64,000 bases of DNA from assembly GCA_037127255.1 (NCBI GenBank), contig JBANSL010000012.1, positions 21,400,615 to 21,464,614 of the forward strand, read 5' to 3'. The notes below the pieces were generated by a model. That model did no database searches. It was given only the letters and a program-made list of their open reading frames with translations, and was not told the DNA's origin. Origin of the DNA: Persicaria tinctoria (lineage: Eukaryota; Streptophyta; Magnoliopsida; Caryophyllales; Polygonaceae). Below, one piece after another: positions 38,001-47,530 of this stretch (the first letter of the stretch is position 1; each line of letters opens with the position of its first letter). Both the position numbers and the translations under genes were made by a program.

Positions 38001-38414
38001 TATGTGCTCAAGAGGACACTCATTAAAATTCCCATGAAAAGCATGATTTTTAAGTTCAATTAGAAATTGAGTGCGAATTTCATAGGAGTTTTCAGGGATA
38101 AGAATCGCCGATTCAGGCACGACGAGCGTGGGATGCATATAATCCTCTGCTGTGGTTGGATATCGGGCAAGCTCAGCTTCTGCTTGCCTTGCGCGCTCAG
38201 CTGCTTGTTCCCTTGCTGCTCTCTCAGCGGCGAGAGCAGCATTGTTGGTGGCCAGAGCAGCATCTCTGGCGGCTAGATCCCTGGTAAGCCTTTGTACCAA
38301 CTGCTCCTGTGTTTCAGCGGCAGACATGGCTCTTTGCAGTTTATTCCTGACGTGTAAAAGGCGCTCTGGGTCGTCTAAGCCGTCGTACTTAGGTGTGAGA
38401 CCAGAACGGCGCAT
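35079..38414 (-). CDS. G1 Gag-protease protein with C-terminal integrase-like tail, copy 1
   Basis: One unbroken 1111-residue frame starts 63 nt after the primer site (MRRSGLTPKYDG). In order: an Ala/Glu/Arg coiled coil (~33-85); retrotransposon gag core (~115-270, with LEYIKMKAFRWSL); zinc knuckle CIECGSQRHTTTEC (~345); VDLDK/VDLEK repeats (~515-580); aspartic protease with LCDLGASVSIMPL (~690) and ILGRPFLATVDA (~775); a second VDIDK/VDVDK repeat zone (~860-1005); and a tail (~1031-1111) with YEVGDMVYVSK and KKMGPFTVNKI resembling the C-terminal end of an Athila integrase. Reverse transcriptase, RNase H and the integrase zinc and catalytic domains are absent. Gag packages the RNA and the protease processes Gag; copying and integration must come from another element. 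The open frame suggests recent activity. Confidence 0.88.
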   Translation of the reverse strand: MRRSGLTPKYDGLDDPERLLHVRNKLQRAMSAAETQEQLVQRLTRDLAARDAALATNNAALAAERAAREQAAERARQAEAELARYPTTAEDYMHPTLVVPESAILIPENSYEIRTQFLIELKNHAFHGNFNECPLEHIINFSDMCRTLAEGTTLEYIKMKAFRWSLAGPALQWLVGLKPRSLTTWAQVEQEFLDKFFPPAKTALLRQKITAFKQKPGEPLAKAWERYKELLRSCPTHGQPPYVVQEIFFNSLDQLTKDRINNYTRYEFLTIPPTEAWGILDKLTNYDNKYGAPANYEEKAYARPAPSMPLYEPPKEIDPDVREQYYRDQNKKLLKQVKYLSVNQPCIECGSQRHTTTECPHTEQVRMAEHHEDAAYAGGPNRYMGDQRFQQPQWNQGVPRNPPPYRAPGHPERDQKKDDTQTILEEMRRNHAETRQSFNSVYTQMQGVNSRLGEIDTWRKTVDTQIGQLAAAIPKQSGALPGSSEPNPKGKTGHIAAVKLRSGHQLQEPEVEEQQDEEQQVDLDKTVVDLDKAVVDLDKGLVDLEENLQKSSSAQPSNSTSPKLVDLEKKVVDLEEPLVDNEKSAATPTSVLAPTQKKKLPFPTKSLKDPAEKKFQRFIKMLQKLNVTIPFTEALNEMPSYVKFLKEILSKKRSMAEITEECSHLDILEKRPDPGKFAITIGFGPYKINALCDLGASVSIMPLTIWSKIKIGALEPVDAKLYMANNTVVIPTGMVENVPVQVGKFFVPADFLIIDMQEDPACPIILGRPFLATVDANISVRKGVLTFNISDEVIEYSFNKTEQHTGPMEEVKSISAGYITCGEPTVRNMTPKEIEKRDMEAQVEEIMAILKESKRAKCGVEVEQNSSRSSSLVDIDKDQKPPPASSSKPLEVEKNNSMSKNLVDIDKHQASSTTPSSMRNQLEAENNSTSTTLVDVDKIRVSSMPPSSTCIPPDKENYSTSTTLVDVDKIRVSPTSPSSSSPPPGAESNSMSSNITRDRQDPVVPESDSAKVSQGMNLSSPISIKDLSIHGRGLPWYVRLCRISDDDPKEYEVGDMVYVSKTKDHWFPNKFNKKKMGPFTVNKIHSEGIQLKDKNGVLFEAQATWALQMPP

Positions 38415-38476
38415 ACACCTGAAAGGTAACTCAAAGAAACAGTGAGAACTGACTACCTAAGGCGCGATTGATTGCT

Positions 38477-38494
38477 TCCCCGGCAACGGCGCCA
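38477..38494 (-). other. G1 primer-binding site, middle copy (tRNA-Asp)
   Basis: Exact repeat of the site at 31416-31433, displaced by 7061 bp. Confidence 0.88.
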
Positions 38495-38497
38495 ATT

Positions 38498-40469
38498 TGT
38501 TGTTGCAGGAGTTAGTCAAGTATGGAATAAGATATAGTTCAGAACGACTCCCCTGTCTCAGCAAATAAATACAAGACTTTCTCCCGTTGTAGTAAGAGTA
38601 AAGTCAGGATCGAATCCACGAGGAAGCACGTCAGCGGTTCTCAGGTAGCTATCAGATTCTCACAACAGCAGCAGAACAGACACAGAAAAGCAGAAACAGA
38701 AATAAACCCAGCAAGGGAAATTAACCCGGCAAGGGCAACTAAATAAAAGCAAATAACTAAAACAAAGACAGAAATAAAACAAAGCAAAGCAAAGACAGAA
38801 AAGACAAGGCAAGCAAATAAAAACAAAGGCAAACTACTCGACAGAAGCAAAGTCGACAACAGTAGGTAACTCGACCAAAGAACTCGACCGAGTTTCCTCG
38901 ACACAAGTCCTCGATGTCGACAAGAACTTGTCGACGTCGACAACCTTCTCGAGACAGAAGCAAATCGAGTACAGAAAGTGAATCAACTTCGACAAATTAA
39001 CTCGACGTCGAGGAAGTATCTCGATGTCGACAAAACTCCTCGAAATCGACAAGTAACAGAAAATTAAAGTGCAAATGCTTTCGGACACAGAACACAGATT
39101 TCGATGAAATAAATCAATAAACTAAAGACTTCCAAGGCTAGGGTTTCGACACCACAACGATAACCATGCAAAACGACACATAAAGGCATAAAAGATCATG
39201 CTTTCCATCAAATAACTCTCGTTATTAACAACTAGGCATATAGAGGCTCTCGCATAAACCCTAATTGTTACTAACCCTTTTCACATAATTAATCCAAGTT
39301 TGCATTAAATTCACTTTCGCTTCAATAACACAAACAAGAATCACCTTCAACTCTCGCAAAAGAATCATGCTCATAGGGATAGAAGACGGATTGCAATCAC
39401 AAGATTTTACCTTTACCGCATCGCCTTACATGGCCACCGTTGGGCTCACCCCAGCCCCAGAAGTGGGTGGACTACTCACGCCTCATCGCAATCGCAGACA
39501 TCTTTGAATTTGATGAAAGAAACTGAATTAAAACTATATTCAAAGCCTTTTACAATCTTGGCAATCAACCGTCGCAAACCGCCAAAACCTTAAAAACCTT
39601 AGAACCCCTAAACTACTCTACTTCTCTCTCTGAATGGAATTGTATGAACTGGAATGAATCAAAAACCAGCCCCCATGGGCTTTATTTATAGTGCTCAAAT
39701 CTTTGCTAATCTAGGATAGAACATCTATATCTATATCTAAAGCTATATCTAAAGCTTAATGATAAATAAATAACATAATGTAATTAAATAAACTAGATAG
39801 ACTAGGATTATATCTAATGTGTGGACATCTTCTTTGGTCTTGATAGATCTTGATAGACTTGGATAGAATTCGTCGAATCTTCGCTTGCAAGTAATCTCTT
39901 TCTCGGACTTCTCCTCGATCTCGGACACTGGAGCTGCTCCTCGACAACTCTTCTCGACATGACTCCTCGACATCGACAAGTTCTCGATGTCGAGTTGTTT
40001 CTTCGTCTGATGCTCGTGCTCGATTTCTGGAACTCATGTCGAGTTGGTGACTTGTCGATGTCGACAACTTTCCTCGACATCGAGTAGATTCCTCAGCTTC
40101 CAGCTCTGTTCGTAAAACGCACTTTCCCGCTGCCTCGGTTGTCGGATTGACGCATATGACCATGCGTTGGAAAGCTCTTTCCGAGGGCTACAACTCTCAT
40201 GAAGACATCACAGCCTGATTCAGAATGATGAGAACCGGAAATTGGCCTTCTCTCCAGCTGCACCATTCTTGGCTTCTCCATGACTTTCCTTTAAGCTCCA
40301 AAATGCGTCCGATTTCTGCGAAATATAACAAAAACTTGTGTAGACCTCCATATATTGCAAATAAGTATAAACTACACAAATTCCGTATTATTCTAACCCA
40401 AATGCATGAAATGTATGCAGAAATCGATATAAAAGTATATGTAAAACATGGCAAATTAGGCTCACAACA
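38498..40469 (-). repeat. G1 LTR copy 2 (shared by two units)
   Basis: No difference from the LTR at 31437-33408 was noticed. It serves at once as the 3' LTR of the right unit and the 5' LTR of the left unit. Confidence 0.93.
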
Positions 40470-42139
40470 AACACCCCATACTTAAGCTTGCTTGTCCTCA
40501 AGCAATATTTTTAATTGTCATTCAGGGGAAGAAATCAAAACTCTCAACATCTTAGATTCATTCTTATATGTCCCTGCAATCAATTACCATCCTCGAAAAG
40601 GTACTAGTGTCACAGATTCATGCATGTGCAAATATGTAAAAGCAACATCTGCTCACAAAAGGAGGGTTATGCACAAATAATTTTTATGTGACAAAGCATT
40701 GATAATCAAGAAGACTTTAATTTAAGCTCATGAAGGAGTAGATTGGTAAAAGGCTAAAAGGTGGGCAATTTTTGGCAATGTGGTGCTTTTTGATCCGGGG
40801 AAATGGAGTACTTTCCAAACTTTGAATTTCATTCCACATTCCTTTTCCATAACATTCATCACCTTTCATATTGCTTTTCTCAATAATAATGCTTTTACCT
40901 CTCTAACCTCAGCACTGCCTTCTCGCGAGTCGCAAACATGGGTGTCATGAATGGCCCCGGATACTTAGTGCTTTGGACTCCTCACAATGTGTCCCATCTC
41001 TCCAAACTATTATCTCAGAGAGCAGGGTCAATCTACCTTTATCTCCTGAGGTGATTGGATTTTTTCTCACTCATTAAATTTTCCATATATTTCAAACAAT
41101 TTCCTTCCAAACTCCAATAATGATAACAATCACAAACACCATATGATAATCTCCATAATGTAACATCATTCTCAAAAAATTCCCCGGATAAGGTAAAGAA
41201 TGGCAATATTTGGATCATGTGGAGCAATTTATGAAATAAGGCATAATATGGCTTTTGTGATGCGTAAGCATAGGTAAGGCTAGGATATAAACAATATGAG
41301 CATTATATGGAAATATAAAGTCCTCCATCGTCTTATCATGCAACATGTCAAAAGCAATTTCAAATTTTACCTCCTTTTATGGTTTTCAAGAAAATATGCA
41401 CTTCATTGTGACTTCCCTTTACTAGGCAATTTCATGCTATATCTCTAATGAATCCAATTTTGCATCGTCGAGTTCAATTAAAGCTTCCATGACATTATTC
41501 AAAAAATTTCAATGGGGGTCATTTTTTCAAAACTTTGGAAAACATGCATATAAGCACATAAAGCAATAATGCATTCCAAAATAGCCATGTAGCAATTCCA
41601 AGAAATAATGCACCAATAATGTCAAATATGATCAATATGCATAATGTAAGTCCTTCCCCCACCCCATACTTAAACATTACAGTGTCCTCACTGTATAAAA
41701 AACAAGGGAAGAGAAAGGAACTCACAAGACAGGTGTGCAGATCGTCGGGAGAATCGAGTGAAGTGGTGCTGCAGTGTTTGTCGATCTCGACAATTTAGTC
41801 GATCTCGAGGACTTGTCGATGTCGACAACATCTCCTCGACATCGAGAACTTTGGCTGCCTCTAGGGTGGCCTTCTCGACCACAGGCTTGCTCGATGTGGT
41901 TTGTCGATGTCGAGTTCCCTCCCTCATGTCGACAAGACTGTAGTTTCTTCATACCTGCAAGATTTGTTAGAAAAGAAATACCCAAAATAGAATAATCCTA
42001 ACAACAACATCTAAAAACAAAAAACAAACAAAAGTAACAATGTCCAAAAACAAAAACAAAAAACAAGGTCTCAAATGTTCTAAAAAGTCTATATACATGC
42101 TCTAGATTTTATAGTCGCTAGGCCGACTTTCATTAAATC
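40470..42139 (-). other. G1 3' noncoding region, second copy
   Basis: Repeat of 33409-35078 with the same two modules (hairpins at 40488-40505 and 41679-41694) and TCGA-core palindromes. No gene is supported. Confidence 0.75.
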
Positions 42140-45100
42140 TCAAGGTGGCATCTGCAGGGCCCATGTAGCTTGGGCTTCGAACAGGACTCCATTCTTGTCT
42201 TTCAGCTGAATCCCTTCTGAGTGGATTTTATTCACCGTGAATGGTCCCATCTTCTTCTTATTGAATTTGTTAGGAAACCAATGATCCTTTGTTTTAGAGA
42301 CATAGACCATGTCTCCTACTTCGTATTCCTTTGGATCGTCATCGGAAATCCTGCATAAACGCACATACCAAGGCAAACCTCTCCCATGTATAGATAAATC
42401 CTTGATTGAAATAGGAGAAGAAAGATTCATACCTTGGCTTACCTTCGCAGAATCGGATTCGGGAACCACTGGATCTTGTCGATCTCGAGTAATGTTACTC
42501 GACATCGAGTTGCTTTCAGCTCCAGGCGGTGGACTGCTCGAAGACGGTGAAGTCGGGGAGACCCTGATCTTGTCGACATCGACAAGGGTTGTCGACGTCG
42601 AGTAGTTCTCCTTGTCTGGTGGGATACAGGTCGAGGAAGGAGGCATCGAGGAAACCCGGATCTTGTCGACATCGACAAGAGTTGTCGATGTCGAGTTGTT
42701 TTCAGCCTCCAGTTGATTCCTCATCGATGAAGGTGTAGTCGAGGACGCTTGGTGCTTGTCGATATCGACAAGATTTTTCGACATCGAGTTGTTTTTCTCG
42801 ACTTCCAGTGGCTTGCTCGATGATGCTGGTGGAGGTTTCTGATCTTTGTCGATGTCGACTAGACTACTCGATCTCGAGGAGTTTTGTTCGACTTCGACCC
42901 CACACTTAGCTCTTTTGCTCTCCTTGAGGATTGCCATGATCTCCTCCACCTGGGCCTCCATGTCCCTCTTTTCTATCTCCTTAGGGGTCATATTCCTGAC
43001 CGTTGGTTCCCCGCAGGTGATGTAGCCAGCTGAGATAGATTTGACCTCTTCCATGGGACCCGTATGTTGTTCAGTTTTGTTGAAGGAGTATTCAATCACT
43101 TCATCGCTGATGTTGAAAGTGAGCACCCCTTTCCGTACGCTTATATTGGCATCCACAGTCGCCAAGAATGGTCTCCCTAGAATAATTGGACAAGCAGGAT
43201 CTTCTTGCATATCAATAATTAGGAAATCAGCAGGAACGAAGAATTTACCTACTTGTACTGGGACATTCTCCACCATGCCTGTTGGAATGACCACCGTGTT
43301 GTTGGCCATATACAGTTTAGCGTCCACAGGCTCCAGTGCACCTATCTTAATCTTGGACCAAATCGTTAAAGGCATAATACTGACACTAGCTCCAAGATCA
43401 CATAGGGCATTAATTTTGTATGGACCAAATCCAATAGTTATAGCAAACTTACCTGGATCCGGCCGCTTTTCCAGTATGTCCAGATGGCTGCACTCCTCTG
43501 TGATTTCTGCCATCGATCGCTTTTTGCTCAGAATCTCCTTCAGGAACTTGACATAGGAAGGCATTTCATTGAGAGCTTCTGTGAATGGGATGGTGACGTT
43601 GAGCTTCTGAAGCATCTTAATGAAGCGCTGAAACTTTTTCTCCGCTGGGTCCTTCAGGGATTTCGTTGGGAAAGGCAGCTTCTTTTTCTGAGTCGGAGCC
43701 AGAACAGACGTCGGAGTTGCTGCAGATTTCTCGTTGTCGACCAGAGGCTCCTCGAGATCGACCACCTTCTTTTCGAGATCGACCAGTTTCGGCGACGTCG
43801 AGTTGCTAGGCTGTGCAGACGAAGATTTCTGAAGATTCTCCTCGAGGTCGACAAGCCCTTTGTCGAGGTCGACGACGGCTTTGTCGAGATCGACCACTGT
43901 CTTGTCGAGGTCGACTTGCTGTTCCTCGTCCTGCTGCTCCTCGACCTCTGGCTCTTGAAGTTGATGGCCGCTTCTGAGTTTTACAGCAGCGATGTGTCCA
44001 GTCTTTCCCTTAGGATTTGGTTCTGAAGATCCAGGAAGAGCGCCTGACTGTTTGGGGATTGCTGCTGCTAGCTGACCAATCTGTGTATCAACTGTTTTCC
44101 TCCAGGTATCAATTTCCCCAAGCCTAGAGTTGACACCTTGCATCTGAGTGTAGACGGAGTTGAAAGATTGCCTAGTTTCAGCGTGATTCCTCCGCATCTC
44201 CTCCAGGATCGTCTGTGTATCATCCTTTTTCTGGTCTCTTTCAGGATGTCCTGGAGCTCTGTAGGGCGGGGGGTTCCTAGGGACTCCCTGGTTCCACTGA
44301 GGTTGCTGAAACCTTTGGTCCCCCATGTAGCGATTTGGACCCCCTGCGTAAGCTGCATCCTCATGATGTTCTGCCATCCTGACTTGCTCTGTGTGTGGGC
44401 ACTCAGTAGTGGTGTGCCTCTGTGATCCGCATTCGATGCAAGGCTGGTTGACAGACAGATATTTGACTTGTTTGAGGAGCTTCTTATTCTGGTCTCTGTA
44501 GTACTGCTCCCTGACATCTGGATCAATTTCTTTAGGAGGCTCATAGAGGGGCATGGATGGTGCTGGCCTAGCGTAGGCCTTCTCCTCATAGTTTGCAGGA
44601 GCCCCATACTTGTTGTCGTAGTTGGTGAGCTTATCCAGAATACCCCATGCTTCAGTTGGTGGTATGGTTAGGAACTCATATCGAGTATAATTGTTGATCC
44701 TGTCCTTAGTGAGTTGATCAAGAGAATTGAAGAAAATCTCCTGAACCACATAAGGTGGTTGTCCATGGGTGGGACAGGATCGTAGAAGTTCCTTGTAGCG
44801 CTCCCATGCCTTTGCCAGTGGCTCCCCAGGTTTCTGTTTGAAAGCTGTGATCTTTTGTCGTAGGAGTGCTGTCTTGGCAGGAGGAAAGAATTTGTCGAGA
44901 AATTCCTGCTCTACTTGGGCCCATGTCGTGAGGCTTCGTGGTTTAAGCCCTACTAACCATTGCAGTGCGGGGCCAGCGAGAGACCAGCGGAAAGCCTTCA
45001 TCTTGATGTACTCCAGAGTGGTACCTTCAGCAAGTGTACGGCACATGTCAGAAAAGTTTATTATGTGCTCAAGAGGACACTCATTAAAATTCCCATGAAA

Positions 45101-45475
45101 AGCATGATTTTTAAGTTCAATTAGAAATTGAGTGCGAATTTCATAGGAGTTTTCAGGGATAAGAATCGCCGATTCAGGCACGACGAGCGTGGGATGCATA
45201 TAATCCTCTGCTGTGGTTGGATATCGGGCAAGCTCAGCTTCTGCTTGCCTTGCGCGCTCAGCTGCTTGTTCCCTTGCTGCTCTCTCAGCGGCGAGAGCAG
45301 CATTGTTGGTGGCCAGAGCAGCATCTCTGGCGGCTAGATCCCTGGTAAGCCTTTGTACCAACTGCTCCTGTGTTTCAGCGGCAGACATGGCTCTTTGCAG
45401 TTTATTCCTGACGTGTAAAAGGCGCTCTGGGTCGTCTAAGCCGTCGTACTTAGGTGTGAGACCAGAACGGCGCAT
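42140..45475 (-). CDS. G1 Gag-protease protein with C-terminal integrase-like tail, copy 2
   Basis: The 1111-residue translation is identical to the copy at 35079-38414, with the same domains and the same lack of reverse transcriptase, RNase H and integrase core. Lying next to the outermost LTR (45559-47530), it is in the position of the first unit to be transcribed from the array. Identity at protein level and, as far as I can see, DNA level argues for a very recent duplication or an assembly duplication. Confidence 0.88.
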   Translation of the reverse strand: MRRSGLTPKYDGLDDPERLLHVRNKLQRAMSAAETQEQLVQRLTRDLAARDAALATNNAALAAERAAREQAAERARQAEAELARYPTTAEDYMHPTLVVPESAILIPENSYEIRTQFLIELKNHAFHGNFNECPLEHIINFSDMCRTLAEGTTLEYIKMKAFRWSLAGPALQWLVGLKPRSLTTWAQVEQEFLDKFFPPAKTALLRQKITAFKQKPGEPLAKAWERYKELLRSCPTHGQPPYVVQEIFFNSLDQLTKDRINNYTRYEFLTIPPTEAWGILDKLTNYDNKYGAPANYEEKAYARPAPSMPLYEPPKEIDPDVREQYYRDQNKKLLKQVKYLSVNQPCIECGSQRHTTTECPHTEQVRMAEHHEDAAYAGGPNRYMGDQRFQQPQWNQGVPRNPPPYRAPGHPERDQKKDDTQTILEEMRRNHAETRQSFNSVYTQMQGVNSRLGEIDTWRKTVDTQIGQLAAAIPKQSGALPGSSEPNPKGKTGHIAAVKLRSGHQLQEPEVEEQQDEEQQVDLDKTVVDLDKAVVDLDKGLVDLEENLQKSSSAQPSNSTSPKLVDLEKKVVDLEEPLVDNEKSAATPTSVLAPTQKKKLPFPTKSLKDPAEKKFQRFIKMLQKLNVTIPFTEALNEMPSYVKFLKEILSKKRSMAEITEECSHLDILEKRPDPGKFAITIGFGPYKINALCDLGASVSIMPLTIWSKIKIGALEPVDAKLYMANNTVVIPTGMVENVPVQVGKFFVPADFLIIDMQEDPACPIILGRPFLATVDANISVRKGVLTFNISDEVIEYSFNKTEQHTGPMEEVKSISAGYITCGEPTVRNMTPKEIEKRDMEAQVEEIMAILKESKRAKCGVEVEQNSSRSSSLVDIDKDQKPPPASSSKPLEVEKNNSMSKNLVDIDKHQASSTTPSSMRNQLEAENNSTSTTLVDVDKIRVSSMPPSSTCIPPDKENYSTSTTLVDVDKIRVSPTSPSSSSPPPGAESNSMSSNITRDRQDPVVPESDSAKVSQGMNLSSPISIKDLSIHGRGLPWYVRLCRISDDDPKEYEVGDMVYVSKTKDHWFPNKFNKKKMGPFTVNKIHSEGIQLKDKNGVLFEAQATWALQMPP

Positions 45476-45537
45476 ACACCTGAAAGGTAACTCAAAGAAA
45501 CAGTGAGAACTGACTACCTAAGGCGCGATTGATTGCT

Positions 45538-45555
45538 TCCCCGGCAACGGCGCCA
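45538..45555 (-). other. G1 primer-binding site, right copy (tRNA-Asp)
   Basis: Exact repeat of the site at 31416-31433, displaced by 14122 bp. It belongs to the outermost 5' LTR. Confidence 0.88.
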
Positions 45556-45558
45556 ATT

Positions 45559-47530
45559 TGTTGTTGCAGGAGTTAGTCAAGTATGGAATAAGATATAGTT
45601 CAGAACGACTCCCCTGTCTCAGCAAATAAATACAAGACTTTCTCCCGTTGTAGTAAGAGTAAAGTCAGGATCGAATCCACGAGGAAGCACGTCAGCGGTT
45701 CTCAGGTAGCTATCAGATTCTCACAACAGCAGCAGAACAGACACAGAAAAGCAGAAACAGAAATAAACCCAGCAAGGGAAATTAACCCGGCAAGGGCAAC
45801 TAAATAAAAGCAAATAACTAAAACAAAGACAGAAATAAAACAAAGCAAAGCAAAGACAGAAAAGACAAGGCAAGCAAATAAAAACAAAGGCAAACTACTC
45901 GACAGAAGCAAAGTCGACAACAGTAGGTAACTCGACCAAAGAACTCGACCGAGTTTCCTCGACACAAGTCCTCGATGTCGACAAGAACTTGTCGACGTCG
46001 ACAACCTTCTCGAGACAGAAGCAAATCGAGTACAGAAAGTGAATCAACTTCGACAAATTAACTCGACGTCGAGGAAGTATCTCGATGTCGACAAAACTCC
46101 TCGAAATCGACAAGTAACAGAAAATTAAAGTGCAAATGCTTTCGGACACAGAACACAGATTTCGATGAAATAAATCAATAAACTAAAGACTTCCAAGGCT
46201 AGGGTTTCGACACCACAACGATAACCATGCAAAACGACACATAAAGGCATAAAAGATCATGCTTTCCATCAAATAACTCTCGTTATTAACAACTAGGCAT
46301 ATAGAGGCTCTCGCATAAACCCTAATTGTTACTAACCCTTTTCACATAATTAATCCAAGTTTGCATTAAATTCACTTTCGCTTCAATAACACAAACAAGA
46401 ATCACCTTCAACTCTCGCAAAAGAATCATGCTCATAGGGATAGAAGACGGATTGCAATCACAAGATTTTACCTTTACCGCATCGCCTTACATGGCCACCG
46501 TTGGGCTCACCCCAGCCCCAGAAGTGGGTGGACTACTCACGCCTCATCGCAATCGCAGACATCTTTGAATTTGATGAAAGAAACTGAATTAAAACTATAT
46601 TCAAAGCCTTTTACAATCTTGGCAATCAACCGTCGCAAACCGCCAAAACCTTAAAAACCTTAGAACCCCTAAACTACTCTACTTCTCTCTCTGAATGGAA
46701 TTGTATGAACTGGAATGAATCAAAAACCAGCCCCCATGGGCTTTATTTATAGTGCTCAAATCTTTGCTAATCTAGGATAGAACATCTATATCTATATCTA
46801 AAGCTATATCTAAAGCTTAATGATAAATAAATAACATAATGTAATTAAATAAACTAGATAGACTAGGATTATATCTAATGTGTGGACATCTTCTTTGGTC
46901 TTGATAGATCTTGATAGACTTGGATAGAATTCGTCGAATCTTCGCTTGCAAGTAATCTCTTTCTCGGACTTCTCCTCGATCTCGGACACTGGAGCTGCTC
47001 CTCGACAACTCTTCTCGACATGACTCCTCGACATCGACAAGTTCTCGATGTCGAGTTGTTTCTTCGTCTGATGCTCGTGCTCGATTTCTGGAACTCATGT
47101 CGAGTTGGTGACTTGTCGATGTCGACAACTTTCCTCGACATCGAGTAGATTCCTCAGCTTCCAGCTCTGTTCGTAAAACGCACTTTCCCGCTGCCTCGGT
47201 TGTCGGATTGACGCATATGACCATGCGTTGGAAAGCTCTTTCCGAGGGCTACAACTCTCATGAAGACATCACAGCCTGATTCAGAATGATGAGAACTGGA
47301 AATTGGCCTTCTCTCCAGCTGCACCATTCTTGGCTTCTCCATGACTTTCCTTTAAGCTCCAAAATGCGTCCGATTTCTGCGAAATATAACAAAAACTTGT
47401 GTAGACCTCCATATATTGCAAATAAGTATAAACTACACAAATTCCGTATTATTCTAACCCAAATGCATGAAATGTATGCAGAAATCGATATAAAAGTATA
47501 TGTAAAACATGGCAAATTAGGCTCACAACA
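45559..47530 (-). repeat. G1 LTR copy 3 (outer 5' LTR)
   Basis: Same ends as the other two LTRs. It carries the only inter-copy substitution I noticed, at 47297 (T; C in the other copies). Its right end (GGCTCACAACA, 47530) abuts Sirevirus ORF sequence, marking the insertion point. Confidence 0.93.

Larger units (their letters stand above)
29911..47530 (-). mobile_element. G1: tandem array of a non-autonomous Athila-type gypsy element (7061-bp units)
   Basis: On the minus strand the order is LTR (45559-47530), internal, LTR (38498-40469), internal, LTR (31437-33408), then a truncated internal piece ending at 29911. The LTRs are 1972 bp and the internal regions 5089 bp. Neighbouring units share LTRs, as expected from unequal recombination between LTRs. 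The primer site is that of Athila-type elements. The only difference I found between units is T at 47297 against C at 33175 and 40236. The right edge sits inside the ORF of the Sirevirus-like element; the left edge is a deletion junction, so no target duplication can be checked. Confidence 0.92.

Noticed and set aside
29911..47530. Satellite DNA or CRISPR-like array
   Set aside because: The 7-kb units have LTRs, primer sites and a gag-protease frame, so this is a retrotransposon array.
47258..47530. C-terminal extension of the Sirevirus extra ORF (CCEPNLPCFTYTF onward)
   Set aside because: These residues are read from the G1 LTR after the insertion point at 47530 and are not part of the original protein.
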